Assembly: GCA_905215755.1 (NCBI GenBank)
Contig: CAJMRE010000057.1
Span: 1-5,758, forward strand
DNA: 5,758 nt
Direction of reading: 5' to 3'
Source of the DNA: an uncultured bacterium
GTDB taxonomy: Bacteria > Actinomycetota > Coriobacteriia > Coriobacteriales > Coriobacteriaceae
Position 1 is the stretch's first letter. Each line of letters starts with the position of its first letter. Of the stretch, positions 1 to 5,272 are shown one piece after another. A program made the translations under genes and the position numbers. The notes under the pieces were generated by a model, which saw nothing but the letters and a program-made list of their open reading frames with translations, did no database searches and was not told where the DNA came from.

Positions 1-155
1 GCGTGGACCTCGCCGCTCGATGTGACGCGTAGGTTGAAGTTCTTGACGCGCTTTTTGGTAACGACGACGGGGATGGGCGTCCCATCCGGTCGGGATACGG
101 AAATCGTAAACTGCTGCGTCAAAAGCGGTCCTTCAGATTGGGGACGGGCCGGCAT
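1..155 (-). CDS. YgjP/DUF45-family (SprT-like) zinc metallopeptidase, N-terminal fragment
   Basis: The gene reads leftward and is cut by the window edge, so only about 51 N-terminal residues are visible and the HExxH zinc motif is out of view. The visible part has a beta-rich opening (QQFTISVSRPDGTPIPVVV) followed by KKRVKNFNLRVTSSGEVHA. The latter matches the characteristic start of YgjP/DUF45 proteins, in which a basic 'RKRxKxxxLRVxxxGxVxV' strand precedes the peptidase fold. The start is uncertain. ATG at 155 lies inside a perfect inverted repeat (145-180) and has no Shine-Dalgarno site. An in-frame TTG at 122 has AAGGA about six bases upstream and would remove 11 residues. I give the outer bound but find the TTG plausible. 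It follows the M19 dipeptidase gene in the same direction, about 40-75 bases after its stop. The family call rests on a short stretch and is moderate. Confidence 0.6.
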   Translation of the reverse strand, partial: MPARPQSEGPLLTQQFTISVSRPDGTPIPVVVTKKRVKNFNLRVTSSGEVH

Positions 156-180
156 GTCGACCGTTCGGCATGCCGGCCCG
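145..180. repeat. Perfect 12-bp GC-rich inverted repeat (possible terminator hairpin)
   Basis: CGGGCCGGCATG at 145-156 pairs perfectly with CATGCCGGCCCG at 169-180, leaving a 12-base loop. On the minus strand it starts 16 bases after the stop codon of the dipeptidase gene, the usual place for a transcription terminator. It lacks a following T-run on either strand, so it is not a canonical intrinsic terminator. It may instead be a transcript-stabilising stem, a REP-like element or a weak terminator. It also covers the ATG at 155 that could start the downstream gene. Confidence 0.6.
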
Positions 181-196
181 CTCAAGGGATGTGAAA

Positions 197-1210
197 TTAA
201 TAACGCTCGAAGAAGGCAAGCGCGTTGTCGCTGCAGAGCTTTTGCATCACGGTCTTGCCAAAATGCTTGGAAAGCATGTTCTGGAACTCGGGCATCTTGC
301 TGGCATCGGAGAGGAAAGCGGGCACAGTGGCGCCGTCCCAGTCGCCGCCGAGCGCGATGACGTCCTCGCCGCCCAGGTCGAGCCAGTGCTCGATATGTGC
401 CGCCAGCTGGTCGAAGGTGACGTCTGCGGCGGTCTTGTCGGTTGCGTCGTTGGAAAGGAACTCGCTGCAGTAGTTGAGGCCGACGATGCCACCCATGTCG
501 CGAATGGTGCGGAACTGGTCGTCGGTAAGGTTGCGTTTGGCGCCGCAAACCGCACGGGAGTTGGAGTGGCTGGCGACGAAGGGACGCGTGGCGTGGGCGA
601 CAACCTCGTCAAAGCACTCATCGTTGAGGTGGGAGACGTCAAGTACCATGCCGGCGTGCTCCATCTGCGTAAGCGCCTCGATGCCGGCGGCGGTGAGGCC
701 GGCGTGGGTGTCGTGGCCGCTCGCGAGCGGTCCCTGCGCGTTCCAGCTGAGTGACGACATAAGCACGCCCAAGCTCTTGAGCACCTCGATCAGTGCGGGG
801 TCCTCGGCAAAGAACGTGGCGTTTTCGATGGTGTGGATGCAGGCGACCTTGCCGTCCTTGAGTGCGGGGCGAATGTCTGCGGCGCTGCGCACGTTGACCA
901 TACGGTCGTGGTTGAGCATTGCCTGGCCGCTCATGTGCGCCATGATCTGCGCCTGGAAGCGCGCGGCGTGGGCGGTGGGAATCTCATCGGGGACAAACGT
1001 GGCGAAGCACTGTGCCCACGGCGTGTTGCCGATCTTTGCGAGCGAGATGGCGCAGGCGTTGCCCTCGATGAGGTCGAAATCTTGCGGATGCGTTTCGTCG
1101 CCGGGGAAATAACCGTCGGTGCCGGCGGTAAAGCGCAGGTCGAGATCGAGCGTGGCCCAGCCGATGCGGTCGGCGGTGTCGCAGTGTAGGTCAAATACGG
1201 GATATGCCAT
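197..1210 (-). CDS. Membrane dipeptidase family (peptidase M19) zinc dipeptidase
   Basis: This 337-residue protein belongs to the renal/membrane dipeptidase family, which hydrolyses dipeptides with a binuclear zinc centre. The metal ligands expected for M19 can all be placed: the HxD motif at His9 and Asp11 (FDLHCDT), the bridging Glu129 (HTIEN), His194 (DVSHLND) and His215 (ASHSNSRAV). The SHSNSRAVC...RNLTD block at 215-230 and the catalytic-region Asp290 in GGDWDG are also family signatures. There is no signal peptide or membrane segment, so the enzyme is probably cytoplasmic and acts in peptide catabolism; length is normal for bacterial members. The start is ATG at 1210, because GGAGGA sits just upstream; an earlier in-frame start at 1240 would bury that site inside the gene. 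It is divergent from the FKBP gene and followed by a hairpin. Substrate (dipeptide or D-amino-acid dipeptide) cannot be told from sequence alone. Confidence 0.95.
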   Translation of the reverse strand: MAYPVFDLHCDTADRIGWATLDLDLRFTAGTDGYFPGDETHPQDFDLIEGNACAISLAKIGNTPWAQCFATFVPDEIPTAHAARFQAQIMAHMSGQAMLNHDRMVNVRSAADIRPALKDGKVACIHTIENATFFAEDPALIEVLKSLGVLMSSLSWNAQGPLASGHDTHAGLTAAGIEALTQMEHAGMVLDVSHLNDECFDEVVAHATRPFVASHSNSRAVCGAKRNLTDDQFRTIRDMGGIVGLNYCSEFLSNDATDKTAADVTFDQLAAHIEHWLDLGGEDVIALGGDWDGATVPAFLSDASKMPEFQNMLSKHFGKTVMQKLCSDNALAFFERY

Positions 1211-1251
1211 GGTTCCTCCGGTTGCAGCGTTTCTTTGCAAACTGTCTTTGA

Positions 1252-1280
1252 ATTGTATGACTAGGGTATAGTTAGCGCCA
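1252..1280 (-). promoter_or_regulatory. Weak promoter candidate for the dipeptidase gene
   Basis: On the minus strand TACAAT (1257-1252) resembles a -10 box, and TGGCGC lies exactly 17 bases upstream as a poor -35. The -10 is about 40 bases before the ATG at 1210. It overlaps the candidate promoter of the divergent FKBP gene. The match is modest, and position in a 120-base divergent spacer is the main support. Confidence 0.3.
1267..1272 (+). promoter_or_regulatory. Candidate -10 box for the FKBP-UreE unit
   Basis: TATAGT at 1267-1272 matches the sigma-70-type -10 consensus at five of six positions and lies about 60 bases before the FKBP start. No good -35 occurs at 16-18 bases; TTGAAT at 1248-1253 is too close (13 bases). 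The call is therefore tentative. Confidence 0.3.
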
Positions 1281-1289
1281 TATGTTCAC

Positions 1290-1312
1290 GGCGGCCCGCG
1301 TTGTGCGCCGCC
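1290..1312. repeat. Short GC stem in the FKBP leader
   Basis: GGCGGC (1290-1295) can pair with GCCGCC (1307-1312) across an 11-base loop, eight bases before the Shine-Dalgarno site of the FKBP gene. It would form in the 5' untranslated leader of the transcript. At six base pairs it could easily be chance in GC-rich DNA, and no function is claimed. Confidence 0.25.
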
Positions 1313-1330
1313 CTTATCACGGAGGTTGCC

Positions 1331-1759
1331 ATGTCCAACCAGGGCAAGAAGGTCAAGACTCATTATCGCGGCACGCTCGACGACGGCACGCAGTTCGATA
1401 GCTCCTACGATCGCGGCGAGCCGCTGGAGTTCACGTGCGGCGCCGGTCAGATGATCAAGGGCTTCGACGCCGCTGTTGTCGACATGCAGGTGGGCGAGAA
1501 GAAGACCGTGCACATTCCTGCTGCCGATGCCTACGGCGAGCACAACCCCGAGATGGTCCTGACCTTCCCGGCCGAGCAGGTTCCCAATATCGAGCAGATC
1601 GAGAAGGGCATGAAGCTCTTCCTGTCCACGCCGAGCGGCATGCCCGTCCTCGCCGTGGTCATCGACGTAACGCCCGAGGCCGTGACGCTCGACGCCAACC
1701 ACGAGCTGGCCGGCAAGGACCTCAACTTTGATATCGAGCTCGTCGAGGTCGAGGGTTAG
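1331..1759 (+). CDS. slyD: SlyD-type FKBP peptidyl-prolyl cis-trans isomerase
   Basis: This 142-residue cytoplasmic protein is an FKBP-fold prolyl isomerase of the SlyD type, a folding helper with chaperone activity. The FKBP core shows HYRGTLDDGTQFDSS (11-25, with pocket residues Tyr12, Phe22 and Asp23) and the GxxMIKGFDxAVVDMxVGEKK signature (39-58). AYGEHNPEMV (67-76) leads into the inserted 'insert-in-flap' chaperone domain (about 72-122). The chain closes with DANHELAGKDLNFDIELVEV, where the usual DANHPLAG carries Glu in place of Pro. It ends at residue 142 and lacks the His/Cys-rich nickel-binding tail of E. coli SlyD. Start is ATG 1331 with GGAGG five bases upstream; a TTG at 1301 has no such support. 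The UreE-like gene starts 3 bases after its stop, so the two are very probably cotranscribed. Confidence 0.95.
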   Translation: MSNQGKKVKTHYRGTLDDGTQFDSSYDRGEPLEFTCGAGQMIKGFDAAVVDMQVGEKKTVHIPAADAYGEHNPEMVLTFPAEQVPNIEQIEKGMKLFLSTPSGMPVLAVVIDVTPEAVTLDANHELAGKDLNFDIELVEVEG

Positions 1760-1762
1760 AGT

Positions 1763-2341
1763 ATGCCTGAACGCTTGGTTTCGACGACATGCTTGGGAAA
1801 TCTCAACGATCCGTCCTATGAGCTTTTGCTTCGCCGGAAGTTGGGCGGCGTCTTTGAAGTTGACGAGCTGCTGCTCGATTGGGACCAGGCTGATGTATGC
1901 GCGCTTGTGGGCGTGACGGAGCTGGGGCGCACGGTCGATGTTCGGCTGGATACTGCCGACGGCGGTCGTCTTGCCGACGGTGACGTGCTCGCTATCGACC
2001 ACACGGGTGCGGTGCCCGTGGTGGTTGTCGTACGTCTGCGCAGCGCCGAGGTTTATTTGGTCGAAGTTGACCGCATAGACCCGATTGCGCTCGCGCATGC
2101 GTGCTGGGAGATCGGCAATATGCATACGCCACTTTTCCGAGGCGATTCGGACGAGCATACCGTGCGCATGTATACGCCGGCGCAGCCTGTTTTGGGCCGC
2201 ATGCTCCGGGGCGTCGAGGGCGTTCGGCTCTCGGTGGTTACCCGTGAACTCGATGCGGACCGGCGCTTTGCGTCGAGTGCGGCGGATGTCGTTGTGAGTA
2301 TGGCTCCCGACTTTACGATCGTAAAGAAGGCGCGCGGTTAA
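1763..2341 (+). CDS. ureE: UreE-like urease accessory/nickel metallochaperone-family protein
   Basis: The 192-residue protein has the two-part UreE layout. The N-terminal domain (about 7-80) shows LGNLNDP, a central LLLDW...GRTVDVRLDT strand set and LADGDVLAIDHTG. The C-terminal metal-binding domain (about 85-160) shows VYLVEVDRIDPIALAHACWEIGN and VLGRMLRG. In known UreE proteins the motif GNRHxP carries the dimer-interface His that binds nickel; here it is GNMHTP with His121. The extra histidines just before VLxxMLR in Klebsiella UreE are absent (TPAQPVL instead), and there is no His-rich tail. UreE delivers nickel for urease maturation, but no urease gene is in this window, so the client is unknown. 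The residues after about 160 do not match anything I recognise. ATG 1763 is preceded by GAGG at 1751-1754, inside the end of the FKBP gene. A terminator follows. Confidence 0.8.
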   Translation: MPERLVSTTCLGNLNDPSYELLLRRKLGGVFEVDELLLDWDQADVCALVGVTELGRTVDVRLDTADGGRLADGDVLAIDHTGAVPVVVVVRLRSAEVYLVEVDRIDPIALAHACWEIGNMHTPLFRGDSDEHTVRMYTPAQPVLGRMLRGVEGVRLSVVTRELDADRRFASSAADVVVSMAPDFTIVKKARG

Positions 2342-2354
2342 CGTGCGTATAAGT

Positions 2355-2393
2355 AAGACGGACTTTGAGAGGCAACTATTCAAAGTCCGTCTT
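2355..2393 (+). terminator. Intrinsic terminator after the FKBP-UreE unit
   Basis: AAGACGGACTTTGA (2355-2368) pairs perfectly with TCAAAGTCCGTCTT (2380-2393), giving a 14-bp stem with an 11-base loop, 13 bases after the UreE-like stop. The right arm ends in CTTTCTGTT, a short broken T-tract typical of such hairpins. On the opposite strand the arm is followed by CTTACTTAT, a poorer tail. It lies entirely in the gap before the HAD gene, so that gene needs its own promoter, which I could not identify. Confidence 0.85.
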
Positions 2394-2424
2394 TCTGTTG
2401 ATGAGATGCTGTGGGGGAAAGCAT

Positions 2425-3222
2425 ATGGGTCTTGAAGGAATCAAGCTGATTGCATGCGATTTGGACGGTACGTTGCTGCATCCGGGGGAGCGCGAGCCGC
2501 GTTCTGAGGCCTTTGAGCTCATCGATGAGCTGCATCGTCGCGGTATCGTGTTTATGCCGGCGAGCGGCCGTCAATATGCGAGTTTGCGCTACCTGTTTGC
2601 CCCGGTGGCCGATGAGCTCGCCTATGTATGCGAAAACGGAGCCCTAGTGATGAGCGAGGGGCGTGCCGTTGTCAAGCGTTCCATGGAGCGTAGCCTTGCT
2701 ATGGATATCGCGAATGCCGTGGTTGCGTATCCCCATGCCGACGTGACCCTTTCGTGTGAGGGACACCTCTACACCATGAGCGGCAACGATGCGTTCGTCG
2801 ACCATTTGCGCTATGAGGTCCACTGCGATGTGGCGGTGGTCGACCGTCCCGAGGACATCGACGAGGACGTCATTAAGATTGCCTTCCAGACGCCCGAGGT
2901 GGATCAGCCGGCGGCCCTGGAGTATTTTGAGCGCCTCTTTAGCGACCGTGTCGACGTGATGACGTCGGGAACCGAATGGACGGACTTTATCGGCTTTGAT
3001 TCGGGTAAGGGTTCCGCGCTTGCCGATTACGGTCGTGCCTTGGGTATTTCGCCCGATGAGATGATGGCGTTTGGCGATAACGAAAACGACCGCGACATGC
3101 TCAACGTAGTGGGCCATCCTTATCTAATGGAGAGTTGCAATCCCTCTATGCGTGGCATCAACGACCGCGTCCGTTACGTGCGCACGGTCGAAGAAGAGCT
3201 GCGTCGCCTGCTTGCCGAGTAG
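2425..3222 (+). CDS. Cof-type HAD-IIB family hydrolase (sugar-phosphate/phosphatase-like)
   Basis: This 265-residue cytoplasmic protein is a haloacid-dehalogenase superfamily phosphohydrolase of the Cof/IIB class. Motif I is DLDGTLL with the nucleophile Asp12 and general acid Asp14. Motif II is the SGR at 47-49. The motif III lysine is Lys195 in GFDSGKGSAL, and motif IV is FGDNENDRDML with Asp218 and Asp222 as magnesium ligands. The stretch between about 80 and 185 is the IIB cap that sets substrate choice. Length and motif spacing are normal for the family. Members commonly act on sugar phosphates, FMN or pyridoxal phosphate; the substrate here cannot be read from sequence. ATG 2425 was chosen because GGGGGA lies about seven bases upstream; ATG 2401 and a start at 2365 inside the terminator hairpin are less likely. 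It is convergent with the Fur-family gene, with 15 bases between the stops. Confidence 0.93.
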   Translation: MGLEGIKLIACDLDGTLLHPGEREPRSEAFELIDELHRRGIVFMPASGRQYASLRYLFAPVADELAYVCENGALVMSEGRAVVKRSMERSLAMDIANAVVAYPHADVTLSCEGHLYTMSGNDAFVDHLRYEVHCDVAVVDRPEDIDEDVIKIAFQTPEVDQPAALEYFERLFSDRVDVMTSGTEWTDFIGFDSGKGSALADYGRALGISPDEMMAFGDNENDRDMLNVVGHPYLMESCNPSMRGINDRVRYVRTVEEELRRLLAE

Positions 3223-3237
3223 GCATATCCCAAACAT

Positions 3238-3618
3238 CTACCGGCAGTCGGGGCAGAGACCCTCGAAGATGGTGTAGTGCGACGTGACGTGCCACCCGAT
3301 TTGCTCGGACGCTTTGGCGTCGAGTTGGGCATCGAAGGGGAGCGGTACGTCGATGACGCGGCTGCACGAGGTGCAGATGATATGCGCATGCGGCTCGATC
3401 GTGCGATCGAAGCGGCTGCCGCCCGGCGTCTTGATGGAGAGAATCTCGCCGGCATCTGCCAAGAGATTGAGGTTGCGGTAGACCGTGCCGCGGCTGATCT
3501 TGTCATCCTGTTCGCGCACGGCGTTGTAGATTTCGTCGGCGGTGGGATGGTTATAGCTTTGGCGCACGGCGTCAAGAACCAGCTTTCGCTGCTTTGTATT
3601 CCTTCTTTGCACCGCCAT
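3238..3618 (-). CDS. perR: Fur-family transcriptional regulator, PerR-like
   Basis: This 126-residue repressor has the Fur fold: a winged helix (about 8-70, with HPTADEIY and ISRGTVYRNLNLL) and a dimerisation/metal domain. Two CxxC pairs, Cys82/Cys85 and Cys122/Cys125, form the structural zinc site. The regulatory-site residues of Bacillus PerR (His37, Asp85, His91, His93, Asp104) align with His24, Asp71 (SRFD), His77, His79 (PHAH) and Asp90 (RVID). Asp rather than Glu at the last position is a mark of PerR over Fur, so peroxide sensing through iron or manganese is a reasonable inference. No targets such as catalase or rubrerythrin are in view. It starts at ATG 3618 with AAGAGG eight bases upstream. 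It ends right after the second CxxC plus one Arg, slightly short for the family but complete. It lies 61 bases after the acylphosphatase stop, behind its own promoter candidate. Confidence 0.93.
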   Translation of the reverse strand: MAVQRRNTKQRKLVLDAVRQSYNHPTADEIYNAVREQDDKISRGTVYRNLNLLADAGEILSIKTPGGSRFDRTIEPHAHIICTSCSRVIDVPLPFDAQLDAKASEQIGWHVTSHYTIFEGLCPDCR

Positions 3619-3654
3619 GCGCCTCGCCTCTTTTCTATCAACGGTCGTAGGTAA

Positions 3655-3683
3655 ATGATACCGTATTTAGCACACAATACTAA
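3655..3683 (-). promoter_or_regulatory. Promoter candidate for the PerR-like gene with overlapping dyad
   Basis: On the minus strand TTAGTA (3683-3678) and TATCAT (3660-3655) are separated by exactly 17 bases. They match the -35 at three and the -10 at five of six positions, about 37 bases before the ATG. An imperfect dyad, TTAG-N9-CTAA (3667-3683), covers the -35 and half of the spacer, which is where a repressor would block transcription. It is a plausible autoregulatory operator but a poor match to the Bacillus Per box. The upstream end overlaps the acylphosphatase stop codon. Confidence 0.45.
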
Positions 3684-4090
3684 TAACGAGGCGTGAAACC
3701 GTCTTCATTGGTAAGTGGGGCTCGGGCCTGGGCGTCTACGAGGCGAAAACGCGTTCCCATGCGCTCGTAGGAGGCATGAAGCGCCTCGAGATGAGATAGG
3801 ATATTTGCCGGAGCTCCCTGTATCTCCATCTCGACTGAGCCGTCTTCCATGTTACGCACCCAGCCGGTGAGCGCGCGTGCCTGCGCGAGGTTGGTGTTGG
3901 TAAAGCGAAAGCCAACGCCCTGGACTTGCCCCGCCCAGCGCAGGAAATAGCGCAGGGGAGTGTCTTGAGTGGCCCCGTCGCTTGCGAGCACAGTAAGCCT
4001 GCGGCGCAGCTCGAGCTCGACGTCTGATGGTTTTTGAGGCTCTCGACTGCCGCCGGTGACGCTGGAGAAGAACGTATCGAAGAGGCCCAT
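3680..4090 (-). CDS. Acylphosphatase with N-terminal extension
   Basis: Acylphosphatases hydrolyse the carboxyl-phosphate bond of acyl phosphates in the cytoplasm. The domain occupies about residues 46-136. It has the phosphate-binding loop GQVQGVGFRF with catalytic Arg62 and the WVRNMEDGSVE block with catalytic Asn80, followed by EIQG and a C-terminal GFTPRY that fits the usual G-F-x-x-R/x-Y ending. Most family members are about 90-100 residues; this one is 136 because of a roughly 45-residue N-terminal leader (MGLFDTFFSSVTGG..., then a charged, helix-like VELELRRRLTVL). I do not recognise that leader as a domain, and it is not a signal peptide. ATG 4090 starts two bases after the stop of the oxidoreductase gene, with only a weak AGGC site, which suggests translational coupling. 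An open frame continues upstream to 4225, but it overlaps the oxidoreductase and is rejected. Confidence 0.9.
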   Translation of the reverse strand: MGLFDTFFSSVTGGSREPQKPSDVELELRRRLTVLASDGATQDTPLRYFLRWAGQVQGVGFRFTNTNLAQARALTGWVRNMEDGSVEMEIQGAPANILSHLEALHASYERMGTRFRLVDAQARAPLTNEDGFTPRY

Positions 4091-4092
4091 AG

Positions 4093-5199
4093 CTATGCCT
4101 GCTTGCCTGCGTCGGCCGGGAAGGTTATGCCGGCCTGCTGGCGCACGGCATCCATGATGCGCAGTGAGACGAGTGTGACATCGCGGTAGTGGCCAAGCTC
4201 GTGGCGTCCCGCCGGGGTCTCCCAAATCTCTTCCTTAACGTTATCGATGCCGCCGATGGCGGTGATAAAGTCTGTGAGTTCGTATTCCATAGTGTTGCTC
4301 GATTTGGGCAGGTCGAGCACGCGGCCGTTGTCGTCCTGTTCGCGCGGTGCCTCGGTCGCCGAGCCGCGTACGACATCGCCGCGATAGTCGATGCGGACGT
4401 TGCGGGGCGTGGACAGATGGTCGATCTGGATAGTGCCACGCTCGCCTTCGATCTGCGAGGGCAGCAGGTCATTCGTAATTTTGGAGTGCGCGAGCTCGAC
4501 GGAGATGCGGCCTCCGCCATAGCTGGCGAGGATGGAACCGCAGCCGTCGATGGGGCCGTGCGTGAGCTGTCGCGTGGTGGGGTCGAGCAGAGTAGTCATG
4601 CTCGTAAGGCCGGAGGGCATGCCGAAAATCTCGACCATGGGCTCGACGGCGTAGACGCCAATGTCCATGAGGGAACCCGATGCCATATTGCAGTCGAAGA
4701 TATTGGTGGCGCGTCCCGCGAGAATCTCGTTGTAGCGCGAGGAATACTTGCCAAAGCGCAATGAGGCGCGGCGGATGGGGGCGATCTCGCCCAGGGCGTC
4801 CTCGATGGCGTGGAAGGCGGGATCGTGGAGGGGACGCATGGCCTCGAGGGCCACGACACCTGCTGCCTCGGCAGCGCGGAAGACTTCCAGCGCCTGCGCT
4901 TCGGTGGCGCAGAAGGGTTTCTCGACGATGACGTGCTTGCCACCGGCGATGCAGGCAAGGGCCTGCTCGTAGTGAAGTGCGTTAGGGCTGCCGATATAGA
5001 CGGCGTCGACGTCGACGGCTGCCGCAAGCTCATCGAGTGACGTAAAGTTTCGCTCGCCACCGCGCTCGGCGGTAAAGGCAGTACCGCGATTGGCGTCGCG
5101 TGAAAGCGTGCCCACAAACGCGGCTTGGTCGTTGGCGTTGACGACTTGGATAAAGTCGTCGGTGATCATGGATGTGCCGATGGTCGCGATGCGCAGCAT
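4093..5199 (-). CDS. Gfo/Idh/MocA-family NAD(P)-dependent oxidoreductase
   Basis: This 368-residue protein belongs to the Gfo/Idh/MocA family, which oxidises or reduces sugars, inositols and related compounds with NAD(P). The N-terminal Rossmann fold opens with MLRIATIGTSMITDDF. The glycine loop here is G-T-S rather than GxGxxG, a variant I know from a subset of this family. It is followed by AVYIGSPNALHYEQA (67-80) and the hallmark EKP at 93-95, whose Lys94 is the usual catalytic or cofactor-contacting lysine. The C-terminal sheet domain has GSLMDIGVYAVEP (175-187) with the conserved Asp179 and Tyr183. No signal peptide is seen; the substrate is unknown. ATG 5199 follows a GGGGG site by about five bases. 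An upstream in-frame extension to 5424 would run through the RNase H gene and is rejected. The acylphosphatase gene follows after two bases. Confidence 0.94.
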   Translation of the reverse strand: MLRIATIGTSMITDDFIQVVNANDQAAFVGTLSRDANRGTAFTAERGGERNFTSLDELAAAVDVDAVYIGSPNALHYEQALACIAGGKHVIVEKPFCATEAQALEVFRAAEAAGVVALEAMRPLHDPAFHAIEDALGEIAPIRRASLRFGKYSSRYNEILAGRATNIFDCNMASGSLMDIGVYAVEPMVEIFGMPSGLTSMTTLLDPTTRQLTHGPIDGCGSILASYGGGRISVELAHSKITNDLLPSQIEGERGTIQIDHLSTPRNVRIDYRGDVVRGSATEAPREQDDNGRVLDLPKSSNTMEYELTDFITAIGGIDNVKEEIWETPAGRHELGHYRDVTLVSLRIMDAVRQQAGITFPADAGKQA

Positions 5200-5222
5200 A
5201 CGTCCCCCTTGCGTTGTTTGGT

Positions 5223-5239
5223 CTACAGGATGAGTGTAG
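5223..5239. repeat. Small inverted repeat upstream of the oxidoreductase gene
   Basis: CTACA (5223-5227) and TGTAG (5235-5239) form a 5-bp dyad with a 7-base spacer, about 25 bases before the oxidoreductase start. On the minus strand it overlaps TACACT, a possible -10 box without a convincing -35. It could be a regulator site for the oxidoreductase promoter, but a dyad this short is weak evidence. Confidence 0.25.
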
Positions 5240-5272
5240 CGCGTGGGGATATAAAGCTGCGCGAAAACGCTA

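Noticed and set aside
170..754. A 194-codon plus-strand open frame rich in Val, Gly and Ala, antisense to the dipeptidase gene
   Set aside because: The opposite strand encodes all M19 zinc ligands; this frame is its mirror shadow with no ribosome site or recognisable motif.
2312..2325. Perfect 14-bp palindrome TTTACGATCGTAAA inside the end of the UreE-like gene
   Set aside because: A palindrome of this length is expected by chance about once in some 16,000 positions, so one in this window is not surprising, and it lies in coding sequence with no promoter nearby.
1286..2383. A 365-codon open frame on the minus strand, antisense to the FKBP and UreE-like genes and the terminator
   Set aside because: It crosses two well-supported genes and a terminator hairpin, its product resembles no known family, and it has the Arg/His-rich look of a shadow frame in GC-rich DNA.
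4091..4225. N-terminal extension of the acylphosphatase frame up to 4225
   Set aside because: It overlaps the conserved end of the oxidoreductase gene, and the extra residues look like an Arg/Pro-rich shadow translation.
5164..5199. Missing GxGxxG in the Rossmann loop of the oxidoreductase (IGTSMIT)
   Set aside because: The G-T-S form is a variant I know from a subset of Gfo/Idh/MocA proteins, and the EKP and GSLMDIGVY motifs are intact, so it does not indicate a broken enzyme.
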